Assembly (NCBI GenBank): GCA_947479915.1 | Contig: CANKAU010000005.1 | Coordinates: 56,869-120,868, forward strand | Source of the DNA: Chloroflexota bacterium | Lineage (GTDB): Bacteria > Chloroflexota > Dehalococcoidia > UBA2979 | Direction of reading: 5' to 3' | DNA: 64,000 nt | In this document: one piece after another, positions 1-9,236 of the stretch | How positions within the stretch are numbered: position 1 is the stretch's first letter | How the letters are laid out: every line of letters starts with the position of its first letter | The notes under the pieces: generated by a model | The model's database searches: none | What the model saw: the letters and a program-made list of their open reading frames with translations, nothing else | Told to the model about the DNA's origin: nothing | Program-made: the position numbers and the translations under genes

Positions 1-1323
<1,323 letters not shown>

Positions 1324-1327
<4 letters not shown>

Positions 1328-2454
1328 CGGGCGACCTCGAACGGCTCCATGCCGGCGAGGCGCAGGCGCGGCTCGATGTGCGGGGGCACGCGCGGCGACA
1401 CGCCACGCATCGCCTCCGCGATCGCCGCGATGTGCGGGGGCTTCGTGCCGCAGCAGCCGCCCACGATGTTCACGAGGCCGGAGCGGGCCCACTCGCCCAT
1501 CTTGGTGGCCATGTCCTCGGGCGTTTCGTCGTAGCCCCCGAACTCGTTCGGCAGGCCGGCGTTGGGGTACGCCGACACGCCGGCGTCCGCGACGCGCGAC
1601 AGCTCCGCGACGTACTCGCGCATCTGCGAGGGGCCGAGGGAGCAGTTCAGCCCGATCGCCAGCGGCTTCGCATGGCGCATCGAATTCCAGAACGCCTCGA
1701 CGGTCTGGCCCGAGAGATTGCGGCCCGATAGGTCGACGACCGAGCCGGAGATGATGATCGGCAGCGTGTAGCCGCGCTCCTCGAACACCTCGTCGATGGC
1801 GAAGATCGCCGCCTTCGCGTTCAGCGTGTCGAAGATCGTCTCGACCAGCAGGATGTCGGCCCCGCCATCGATGAGCCCGCGAGCCGCGTCCGCGTATGCC
1901 ACGCGCAGTTCGTCGAAAGTCACGCCGCGCGCGCCGGGGTCGTTCGCGTCCGGGGAGATCGAGGCGGTCCGGTTCGTGGGACCGATCGAGCCGGCGACCC
2001 AGCGCGGCTTGTTCGGCTCGGCCGCCGTGAACTCGTCGGCGACCTCGCGGCCCAGTCGCGCGCCCTCGCGGTTCAGCTCGTAGGCGAGCGATTCCATGCC
2101 ATAGTCGGCCTGGGCGATGGTCGTGGACGAGAAGGTGTTGGTGGAGGTGATATCCGCGCCGGCCTCGAGGTACGCGCGGTGGATGCCGCTCACGATGTCC
2201 GGGCGGGTGAGCACCAGCAGGTCGTTGTTGCCCTTCAGGTCGCTGGGCCAGTCCTTGAACCGCTCACCGCGATAGTCGGCCTCGGTCAGCCCGTAGCCCT
2301 GGATCAGCACGCCCCAGGAGCCATCGAGCACGAGGATCCGCTCGCGCAGCGCGTCATGGAGCGCGGCAATGCGCTCCTCGCGCGTGGCGAAGGCGGGCAC
2401 GGTCGAGGTGGGGTGGTTGGTCACGGGGGCTGGGGCCTCTCCTGCCTGTTCCAT
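1324..2454 (-). CDS. metH: Methionine synthase, homocysteine-binding (S-methyltransferase) part
   Basis: A 376-residue homocysteine S-methyltransferase domain that would accept the methyl group from the cobalamin half encoded next. Visible features are [10 protein letters not shown] near the N terminus, [10 protein letters not shown], and the zinc-ligand cysteines in IGLNCSLGP and VGGCCGT (the paired Cys lie near residues 334-335). The reading frame stays open upstream to base 2763, but that would overlap the divergent gene starting at 2576, so the ATG at 2454 is chosen. The stop overlaps the next start (ATGA at 1324-1327). It could be called a stand-alone BHMT-like protein, but the coupling to the pterin/B12 half argues for a split MetH. 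Confidence 0.92.
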
Positions 2455-2575
2455 GATACCGGGCGATGCGCGCTGAGGCTCCCGCCCCTCGGACGCGCGT
2501 TCGAGGCGCTGGACGAACGGGCCGTGGGCCGCGATGCTCCCCGCGAACCCCTCGATCGACCCGAAGGAGCCACGT

Positions 2576-3130
2576 ATGGCCCGACTCCCGTACCTCGATG
2601 CCACGGATCTGCGGGAGGAGGACCGCGACCAGCTGGCGCGGCCGATCAACCTCAACCGGCAGCTGGTGCACAGCATCCCGACCTCGCGGCACTTCTGGGA
2701 CATGGCGAACTGGATCCGCTTCGACGCCACCGTCGACCGCCGCCTGCGCGAGATGGCGATCATGCAGGTGGGCTACACCGCACGCTCGGACTACGAGTGG
2801 TCGCACCACGTGCAGCTGGGCATGAAGGACTTCGGTGTGTCCGAGGCGGACATCCGGGCGCTCATCGATGAGTCCGAGGGTCGTGGCAGCGACCTGCCCG
2901 CTCTCGACAGGGCGGTGCTCCGTCTCGCACGTGAGATGACCACGGACCGCGCTGGCTCCCGCGAGGCGTTCGATGTGATTCGTGAGGCCCTCGGCGAAGC
3001 GCAGACGACCGAGCTGGTCGTCACGATCGGCTTCTACCAGACCGTGGTCGCCTACCTCCTCACCATGGAGATCGACGTCGAGCCTGAGTACATGCAGTAC
3101 CTGGAGCAGTTCCCGCTGCCGAAGGACTAG
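2576..3130 (+). CDS. Carboxymuconolactone decarboxylase-like (AhpD-fold) protein
   Basis: A 184-residue all-helical protein of the carboxymuconolactone decarboxylase/AhpD superfamily. The family helix pattern is visible: an REMAIMQVG segment, then [10 protein letters not shown]. The latter is the Glu-x-x-His arrangement found in the decarboxylase branch instead of the Cys-x-x-Cys of AhpD peroxidases, so peroxidase activity is unlikely. ATG at 2576 has a GAAGGAG ribosome site about 6 bases upstream. It is transcribed divergently from metH and ends before a strong hairpin, so it is probably monocistronic. The substrate is unknown; many members act on aromatic lactones or are of unknown function. 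Confidence 0.85.
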   Translation: MARLPYLDATDLREEDRDQLARPINLNRQLVHSIPTSRHFWDMANWIRFDATVDRRLREMAIMQVGYTARSDYEWSHHVQLGMKDFGVSEADIRALIDESEGRGSDLPALDRAVLRLAREMTTDRAGSREAFDVIREALGEAQTTELVVTIGFYQTVVAYLLTMEIDVEPEYMQYLEQFPLPKD

Positions 3131-3143
3131 CCGCCACGTTCGT

Positions 3144-3173
3144 CGCGTCCCGCCTCGAACGAGGCGGGACGCG
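3144..3173. terminator. Perfect 13-bp GC-rich hairpin after the CMD gene
   Basis: Bases 3144-3156 pair perfectly with 3161-3173 around a GAAC loop. It lies 14 bases after the stop codon at 3130 and just before the cobalamin riboswitch. There is no U-tract, as with most hairpins in this window. Confidence 0.7.
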
Positions 3174-3188
3174 GTGCTATGCTCCGCC

Positions 3189-3310
3189 GCATTCGACGTG
3201 GTGTCCGGGGAAGACCGGTGCGAAACCGGCGCTGTCCCGCAACTGTGACTCGCTACGCCATCCGGCGGGCGGGGAGCCAGAGTACCGGCCCACGTGTTCT
3301 TGTCGGACCT
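3189..3310 (+). ncRNA. Cobalamin riboswitch
   Basis: The conserved core is readable: CCGGGGAA, then CGGTGCGAAACCGGCGCTG, TCCCGCAACTGTGA, and GAGCCAGAGTACCGGCC. ACGTGG (3196-3201) pairs with CCACGT (3290-3295) as the closing P1 stem. It sits 110-230 bases upstream of btuF and precedes an ATG whose Shine-Dalgarno sequence is itself in a hairpin. It should repress btuF-cobB-cobQ when adenosylcobalamin is abundant. Confidence 0.95.
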
Positions 3311-3367
3311 GCGAGGACAGGCGACGGCAGGCTGCGTGGCATCGCCTCGCACCCCGCCTTCCATCCT

Positions 3368-3414
3368 GCCCCCTCGCGCCTGAGGGGGCGTTCCGTGCCT
3401 CCTCGCGCAGGAGG
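3368..3414 (+). promoter_or_regulatory. Riboswitch expression platform: two hairpins, the second hiding the SD
   Basis: GCCCCCTC (3368-3375) pairs with GAGGGGGC (3382-3389). Then CCTCCT (3398-3403) pairs with the ribosome-binding AGGAGG (3409-3414) across a CGCGC loop, 5 bases before the btuF ATG at 3420. The purine strand of the first hairpin could also pair with CCTCCT, which would free the SD. That is a plausible on/off switch at the translation level. The pairing is directly visible; the switching mechanism is inferred. Confidence 0.7.
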
Positions 3415-3419
3415 TACTC

Positions 3420-4391
3420 ATGCGTGTTTCCCGTTCGGTCGCCTCGGCGGCTATCGTGTTCGTAGTCGTCGCGCTCGCCGGCTGCTCCGGCGGGGCGTCG
3501 AAGGCGCTCGTCACACCCACTGCCAGCGGCACGCCCACGGCCTCCACGCCCACCGCGGCTGCGACCGCCTCGGCGTTCCCGCTGACGCTCACAGACTCCG
3601 GGGGCGCCGCCGTCACGCTGAAGGCGCCGGCGAAGGCGATCGTGTCGCACTCGCCGGGCGCGACGGAGATCCTGTTCGCCATCGGCGCGGGGTCGCAGGT
3701 GATCGCCGCCGATGAGTTCTCGGACTTCCCCGCGGCGGCGAAGGCGCTGAAGAAGGTGAAGTACACCGACCCCAGCCCGGAGGCGGAGGTCGCCCTGCAG
3801 CCGGACCTCGTGATCCTCGCGACCAACCAGAAGGCGGTGATCGAGCCGTTCCGCCGCCTGGGGCTGCCGGTGTTCTACAACCAGGAGCCCGACAGCCTGG
3901 AGGGCGTCATCGCGAACGTGCGCCTGCTCGGACGCGCCACCGGTCGCACCGCCGAGGCGGAGACGCTGGCGACGCAGATGAAGGCGCGCATCGACGCCGT
4001 GACCTCGAAGCTCACGGATGTGCAGCAGGGGCCGAAGGTCTTCTACGAGCTGAGCGACACGCTGTTCACCGCCGCGCCGAACACGTTCATCGGCGGGATG
4101 CTCACCGCGCTCAAGGCGCGCAACATCGCGCAGGGCTCCGCCTCGCCGTTCCCGCAGCTCACGGCCGAAGCCGTCATCGCCGGCGCGCCCGAGGTGATCC
4201 TGCTCGCCGACGCGAAGTTTGGCGGCGCGCCCGAGAAGGTGAAGACGCGCCCGGGCTGGTCGTCGCTTCCCGCGGTGAAGAACGACCGCCTCCACCCAAT
4301 CGAGGCTGACGTCGTGAACCGCCCCGGCCCACGCATCGTCGAGGGGCTCGAGCAGACCGCGAAGCTGCTGTACCCGGAGCGATTCAGGTGA
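3420..4391 (+). CDS. btuF: Cobalamin ABC transporter substrate-binding lipoprotein
   Basis: A 323-residue periplasmic-binding-fold protein of the BtuF/FhuD type, expected to capture corrinoids at the cell surface. It has a lipoprotein signal (hydrophobic stretch ending in LAGC near residue 22). A Thr/Pro/Ser-rich linker follows, to about residue 60, then the binding domain with IVSHSPGATEILFAIGAG. It is the first gene after the cobalamin riboswitch, and its stop overlaps the GTG of cobB. No BtuC permease or BtuD ATPase gene is in the operon, so the rest of the importer must be encoded elsewhere. Specificity is inferred from the riboswitch and neighbours; the fold is also used for haem and siderophores. 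Confidence 0.88.
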   Translation: MRVSRSVASAAIVFVVVALAGCSGGASKALVTPTASGTPTASTPTAAATASAFPLTLTDSGGAAVTLKAPAKAIVSHSPGATEILFAIGAGSQVIAADEFSDFPAAAKALKKVKYTDPSPEAEVALQPDLVILATNQKAVIEPFRRLGLPVFYNQEPDSLEGVIANVRLLGRATGRTAEAETLATQMKARIDAVTSKLTDVQQGPKVFYELSDTLFTAAPNTFIGGMLTALKARNIAQGSASPFPQLTAEAVIAGAPEVILLADAKFGGAPEKVKTRPGWSSLPAVKNDRLHPIEADVVNRPGPRIVEGLEQTAKLLYPERFR

Positions 4392-5773
4392 GCACCTCCC
4401 GTGGCGGGGGGCGCGGGCTGATCGTCGCGGGGACACACTCGGGCGTGGGGAAGACCACGATCACTAGCGCGATCGCGGCGGCGCTTGCCGCGCGTGGGCT
4501 CGTCGTTCAGCCGTACAAGGCCGGGCCGGACTATATCGACCCGGGCCACCTCGGGCGCGCCGCCGGTCGCGACGCGCGCAACCTCGATACGTGGATGCTG
4601 CCGCGCGCCGCCGTCGCCGAGCTCTTCGCGCGGGCCGCACGAGGCGCCGACGTGACGCTGGTCGAGGGCGTCATGGGCCTCTTCGACGGTCGCAGCGGCA
4701 CGGACGACGAGGGCTCGGCGGCGGACATCGCGCGGCTGCTCGGGTTGCCGGTGTTGCTGGTGGTGGACGCCTCCGCCGTCGCGCGATCCATCGCGGCGAC
4801 CGTCCTTGGCTTCCAGACGTTCGATCCGCGCGTGCGCGTGGTCGGGGTCGTGCTGAACCGCGTCGGCAGCGAGGGGCACGCCGAGATGTGCCGCAGCGCG
4901 ATCGCGCAGGCGACGGGCCTGCCTGTGCTCGGGTGGGTCCCCCGCACCGCCGACATCGAGTGGCCCGAGCGCCACCTCGGCCTCGTGCCCGACGCGGAGA
5001 CGGGCGGCGACGAGGTGCGGCGCGGCCACCTCGCCCGCGTCGCGGAGACGCAGCTCGACCTCGACCTGCTGCTGCGCCTCGCGGTGCCCGTCGCGGACGC
5101 CGCCCCGACGGGACTCTTTCCCTCGGCGCCACCGAGCCAGCGCGTGCCCATCGCCGTGGCGCGGGACGCGGCGTTCCACTTCACGTACCCCGACTCGCTG
5201 GACCTGCTGGAGGCATGGGGTGCGGACCTGCTGCCGTTCAGCCCGCTCGAGGATGCCGCTCTGCCCGCGGGTGCGCGCGCCGTGCTCCTCGGCGGCGGGT
5301 TCCCGGAGGTCTTCGCTCGCGAACTCTCCTCGAACACGGCGATGCACGCGTCCCTGCACGCGGCCGCCGCGCGCGGTGTACCCGTGTACGGCGAGTGCGG
5401 CGGCCTGATGTACCTCGGCCGCGCGCTCATCGATGCCGAGGGTGTCCGTCATGGGATGGCCGGACTGGTGCCGTGTGAGTCGACGATGCACGGCACGCGC
5501 CTGACGCTCGGCTACCGCGAGGCGGAGTCGCTCGGCACGCCGCTGCTCCCGGCGGGCGAGCGGGTGCGCGGCCACGAGTTCCACTTCTCCACGCTCACCG
5601 TGCCGCCCGAGGCAGCCAGCGCCGCGTACCGCTTCCTCGACCCCGATCGCGTGGAGGGCGTCCGCGCCGGGAGCGTCACGGGGACGTACCTCCACACCCA
5701 CCTCGCCGCGCGGCCCGACCTCGCGCCGAACCTGATCGCCGCGGCGCGCGCCGCGCGGGCCGGCTCCGCGTGA
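4388..5773 (+). CDS. cobB: Cobyrinate a,c-diamide synthase
   Basis: A CobB/CbiA enzyme that amidates the a and c side chains of cobyrinate using glutamine and ATP. The N-terminal dethiobiotin-synthetase-like domain carries the P-loop GTHSGVGKTT and YKAGPDYIDPGHL. The C-terminal class I glutamine amidotransferase domain has the nucleophile in YGECGGLMYLG and a late HTHLA segment. The 461-residue length is normal for the family. The start is GTG at 4388, which overlaps the btuF stop (GTGA). It overlaps cobQ the same way, so the three genes form one translationally coupled riboswitch-controlled operon. Confidence 0.95.
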   Translation: MSTSRGGGRGLIVAGTHSGVGKTTITSAIAAALAARGLVVQPYKAGPDYIDPGHLGRAAGRDARNLDTWMLPRAAVAELFARAARGADVTLVEGVMGLFDGRSGTDDEGSAADIARLLGLPVLLVVDASAVARSIAATVLGFQTFDPRVRVVGVVLNRVGSEGHAEMCRSAIAQATGLPVLGWVPRTADIEWPERHLGLVPDAETGGDEVRRGHLARVAETQLDLDLLLRLAVPVADAAPTGLFPSAPPSQRVPIAVARDAAFHFTYPDSLDLLEAWGADLLPFSPLEDAALPAGARAVLLGGGFPEVFARELSSNTAMHASLHAAAARGVPVYGECGGLMYLGRALIDAEGVRHGMAGLVPCESTMHGTRLTLGYREAESLGTPLLPAGERVRGHEFHFSTLTVPPEAASAAYRFLDPDRVEGVRAGSVTGTYLHTHLAARPDLAPNLIAAARAARAGSA

Positions 5774-7272
5774 CCGCGCCCGTACTGATGGTCGTCGGGA
5801 CGGCGTCCTCCGTGGGGAAGTCGGTCCTCGTCACGGCGCTCTGTCGGATCCTGCGACAGGACGGCGTGCGCGTGGCGCCCTTCAAGGCGCAGAACATGTC
5901 GAACAACGCGGACGTGACGCCGGACGGACTGGAGATCGGCCGCGCGCAGTCCGAGCAGGCTGCCGCCGCGGGCCTCGCCCCGCGTGTCGAGATGAACCCC
6001 GTGCTGTTGAAGCCGCAGGGCGACCGTACCTCGCAGGTGGTGTTGAACGGGCGACCCGCCGGGCTGCTCACCAGCGCGGACTTCGACCGCCGCGCGGAGT
6101 TCTGGCCGCACGTCACGAGCGCCCTCGACACGCTCCGCGAGGGGTTCGAGGTGGTCGTGGTGGAGGGCGCAGGCAGTCCCGCCGAACCGAACCTGTACGA
6201 CCGCGACATCGTGAACATGGCGGTCGCGCGATATGCGCATGCGACCACGGTGCTCGTGGGGGACATCGATCGAGGGGGCGTGTTCGCGCACTTCGTCGGC
6301 ACGCTCGCGCTGCTGGCTCCCGCGGATCGTGCGCTGGTGCGCGGGCTGATCATCAACCGCTTCCGCGGGGACCCCGTGCTCCTCGAACCCGCCATCCGCG
6401 ACGTCGAGGCGCGGACGGGCGTGCCAGTGCTCGGCGTCATCCCGTGGATCGACCACCTGGACGTCGCGCAGGAGGACGCCGTTGTGCTGGAGCGCGGCAG
6501 CAGTGGTGCCGCTGAGCGCGGGATGTTCGACGTCGCCGTGATCCAGTTGCCGCGCATCGCCAACTTCGATGACTTCGACCCGCTGGCCGCCGAGCCCGGG
6601 GTGCGTGTCCGGTACGTCGAGCGACCCGAGGATCTCGGCGAGCCGGGGCTGCTCGTCATCCCCGGGACGAAGGCAACGATCGCCGACCTCGAGTGGCTGC
6701 GTGCGAGCGGGCTGGACGAGGTGATCCGCGCGCACGCGGCGCGCGGGGGCGCGGTGCTGGGCGTGTGCGGCGGGATGCAGATGCTCGGCGAGCGCCTGCT
6801 CGACCCCGGGGGCGTCGAGGCGGCCGCTGGCAGCGCCACAGACGGCCTCGGCCTGCTGTCCCTTGAGACGACCTTCGTCGCCGACAAGACCACAAGGCGG
6901 GCGCGCGGGCACATCGCTGCCGGGCGGGGCCACTGGTCCGCCGTGCGCGGGCACAGCGTGGAGGGCTACGAGATCCACATGGGCCGTACCACCCCCACCA
7001 GCACCGCGCTCGACCCGCTGCTCGTCCTCGACGGGCACGAGGATGGCGCGGTCTCGCTGGACGGGCGCATCGCGGGGACATACCTGCACGGGCTGTTCAC
7101 CAGCGATGCCTTTCGGCGCACGCTGCTCCGCTCGCTCGGATGGCGCGACCCGGGTGCCTCGGGCAGTGCCGCCGATCGCCGTGAGCGCGAGTTTGACCGC
7201 CTCGCGGGCGCCGTGCGCGAGCACCTCGACCTGACGTTCCTGCGGGACGCCCTCGGACTCACCGCGCCGTAG
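5770..7272 (+). CDS. cobQ: Cobyric acid synthase
   Basis: A CobQ/CbiP enzyme that amidates the b, d, e and g side chains to give cobyric acid. It has the P-loop GTASSVGKS, the motif FKAQNMSNNADV, and a glutamine amidotransferase domain with the nucleophile in GVCGGMQMLG and a C-terminal YLHGLF. The 500-residue length is typical. GTG at 5770 overlaps the cobB stop (GTGA). With btuF and cobB it suggests either late de novo corrin-ring amidation or uptake and remodelling of incomplete corrinoids. No other corrin-ring genes are in the window. Confidence 0.95.
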   Translation: MTAPVLMVVGTASSVGKSVLVTALCRILRQDGVRVAPFKAQNMSNNADVTPDGLEIGRAQSEQAAAAGLAPRVEMNPVLLKPQGDRTSQVVLNGRPAGLLTSADFDRRAEFWPHVTSALDTLREGFEVVVVEGAGSPAEPNLYDRDIVNMAVARYAHATTVLVGDIDRGGVFAHFVGTLALLAPADRALVRGLIINRFRGDPVLLEPAIRDVEARTGVPVLGVIPWIDHLDVAQEDAVVLERGSSGAAERGMFDVAVIQLPRIANFDDFDPLAAEPGVRVRYVERPEDLGEPGLLVIPGTKATIADLEWLRASGLDEVIRAHAARGGAVLGVCGGMQMLGERLLDPGGVEAAAGSATDGLGLLSLETTFVADKTTRRARGHIAAGRGHWSAVRGHSVEGYEIHMGRTTPTSTALDPLLVLDGHEDGAVSLDGRIAGTYLHGLFTSDAFRRTLLRSLGWRDPGASGSAADRREREFDRLAGAVREHLDLTFLRDALGLTAP

Positions 7273-7289
7273 CCCCCGGACGCGCGACA

Positions 7290-7324
7290 GCCGCGAACGA
7301 GGCGGGGGGAGCCTCGTCCGCGGC
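7290..7324. terminator. Hairpin between convergent cobQ and chemoreceptor genes
   Basis: A 14-bp stem, 7290-7303 with 7311-7324 and one A-C mismatch, with a GGGGGGA loop. It lies between the stop of cobQ (7272) and the stop of the minus-strand gene at 7350, so it can serve both directions. There is no U-tract. Confidence 0.7.
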
Positions 7325-7349
7325 CGGACATCGGAAGCGCGCGGGGACG

Positions 7350-8966
7350 CTACTTCTCGATGGCGCCGATCCAGCCGAGGAACTCGTTCAGCTCGTCGGC
7401 GATCACGCGGAGCTGGTCGGCCTGGCCGGCGATCTCACTGATCTGCGCTGTGACCTCCTCCGTGCTGGCGGAGACCTCCTCGGAGGCCGCGGCGCTCTCC
7501 TCGGCCACCGCCGAGGCATTCACGAGCTGCGCCACCACGGACTCGCTCTTGGCGCGCATCTCGACGGACGTCGCGTCGTTGTTGCGCGCGAGCCCGCCTA
7601 CGTTCATCACTGTCGCCGAGAGCGCGACCGCAGCCGTGGCCGCCTCGCCCGCATCGACGGCGATCGAGGCGATCTGCTTGCCGAGCTCGGTGGTCGACTC
7701 GACGATGCGGTTCAGCCGCTCGCCGGCCATGCGCGCCTTGGACGCGCCGCCCTCGACGTCCTCGACCATCTCGCGCATCGCACGTGCCGAGGAGTCCACG
7801 TTGCCCTGCACGCCCTGGATCAGCTTGCCGATGTCCGCCGCCGCCGAGCGCGAGCGCTCCGCCAGCGTGCGCACCTCGTCCGCGACCACGGCGAAGCCGC
7901 GGCCCATGTCGCCTGCGCGGGCCGCCTCGATCGCCGCGTTCAGCGCGAGGAGGTTGGTCTGGTCCGCGATCTCCGCGATCGTCTTGGTGATCGCTCCGAT
8001 CTCCTGACCGGAGGCGGAGAGCGCCTCGATCAGCTCCGATGTGGACGAGACCGCCGAGGTGATGACGCCCATCGCGGCCACCATTTCCTCGGTGGAGACG
8101 CGCCCTTCCTCGGCGGCCTGCGTGGCCGTCGACGAGTTCTCGGCGGCCGACTGCGAGGACACCGCGACGGCGTCCAGCGAGCGCTGCATCGCGTCGAAGT
8201 TGGTCGTGGCGCCGTCGGTCTCGCGCGCCTGCTCGGACGCGCCTTCCGCGACGGTGCTGATCGCCTCGGACAGCTCGTCCACGTTGTTGCGTGCGCCCAG
8301 CAGCGCGTTCATCTGCTCGGTGACGCCGGTGGCGATCTGCTGCACCGCGTCCGCGATCTCCTTCGCGGCGAGGCTGACCTGGCTGCTCCCGTCCGCGAGC
8401 GAGGCGGCCGAGGGGCCGAGGCGCGTGTTCAGGTCGACGAGGCGGTCCATCAACCCGCCCACGTACGCCTCGACCGCGAGCGACATGTCGAACGTGAAGA
8501 TCTTCTGCATCGACACGATGGTCGCGGCGAGCTCATCCGTGCCCATCTTCGCCGCGAGACGCGGGAACATGAGGCTGGCGAACAGGCTGTAGTTGCCCAC
8601 GTTCCAGCGCGGCTTCACGTCCAGCACCGCGTGCCGGTCGCCGATCACCAGCCGGCCCTCGACGTAGGCGTCGTCGACGCGGCATTCGAGGAGCGAGAGC
8701 AGGTAGCCCCGCTGCGCCGCCTCCAGCCGAGTGCGCGAGGAGTTGGAGTAGCCCACCTTCTCCTCGAACGAGGGGAACTTGAACGAGTGGTCGTAGAACT
8801 CGCGGACAATGTCGTCCACGTCGGGCCGCAGGATCTCCCCGGCGGCGCGCACCCGCGCCACGTCCTCGTCCGTGAACTGCACCCACGCGAGGCGCAGCGC
8901 GAGGTCCGGAGCGTCGATGCGGTACTTGCGCGTCATGGACACGCGCTCGGCGACAGCAGCAGTCAT
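7350..8966 (-). CDS. Globin-coupled methyl-accepting chemotaxis protein (HemAT-like)
   Basis: A 538-residue soluble chemoreceptor. Residues about 15-190 form a sensor globin domain, with EFYDHSFKFP and the probable haem-ligating His near residue 112 in IGDRHAVLDV, followed by PRWNVGNY. Residues about 260-535 are the coiled-coil signalling domain with the hairpin tip EIADQTNLLALNAAIEAARAG and the following VVADEVRTLAERS. There is no membrane segment, so it should be cytoplasmic and sense O2 or another gas. ATG at 8966 is preferred to the upstream codon because AGGAGAG lies about 7 bases before it. No CheA or CheW genes are adjacent. Confidence 0.92.
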   Translation of the reverse strand: MTAAVAERVSMTRKYRIDAPDLALRLAWVQFTDEDVARVRAAGEILRPDVDDIVREFYDHSFKFPSFEEKVGYSNSSRTRLEAAQRGYLLSLLECRVDDAYVEGRLVIGDRHAVLDVKPRWNVGNYSLFASLMFPRLAAKMGTDELAATIVSMQKIFTFDMSLAVEAYVGGLMDRLVDLNTRLGPSAASLADGSSQVSLAAKEIADAVQQIATGVTEQMNALLGARNNVDELSEAISTVAEGASEQARETDGATTNFDAMQRSLDAVAVSSQSAAENSSTATQAAEEGRVSTEEMVAAMGVITSAVSSTSELIEALSASGQEIGAITKTIAEIADQTNLLALNAAIEAARAGDMGRGFAVVADEVRTLAERSRSAAADIGKLIQGVQGNVDSSARAMREMVEDVEGGASKARMAGERLNRIVESTTELGKQIASIAVDAGEAATAAVALSATVMNVGGLARNNDATSVEMRAKSESVVAQLVNASAVAEESAAASEEVSASTEEVTAQISEIAGQADQLRVIADELNEFLGWIGAIEK

Positions 8967-9236
8967 GTCATCTCTCCTTGAGCACATCGCATCTCTCTGC
9001 GACTCGTGCTCGCATCCTCGGGGGCGCCGGGAGGGCCTCGGATCAGGGGAATCCCTGCGTCGGTACCGGCATCAGCGAGGCGCCGCGGACCCGTCAGGAC
9101 CCGGGCGGCGCGCCATCAGCGGCGGGCCAGCCGGCGTGGCTCGACGGGCGTCCGAGGACATCCCGACGGCCCTCGTGCGGGGGCGAGCGGGAGCGGTACC
9201 ATGTCGCCGCGAACCGCCATGGGAAGGGTTGGAACG

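Noticed and set aside
9001..9236. Possible upstream coding extension of the molybdenum hydroxylase gene
   Set aside because: The 77 extra in-frame codons have no homology-like content, lack a ribosome site and precede the conserved start of the family. The stretch looks like an ordinary intergenic region between divergent genes.
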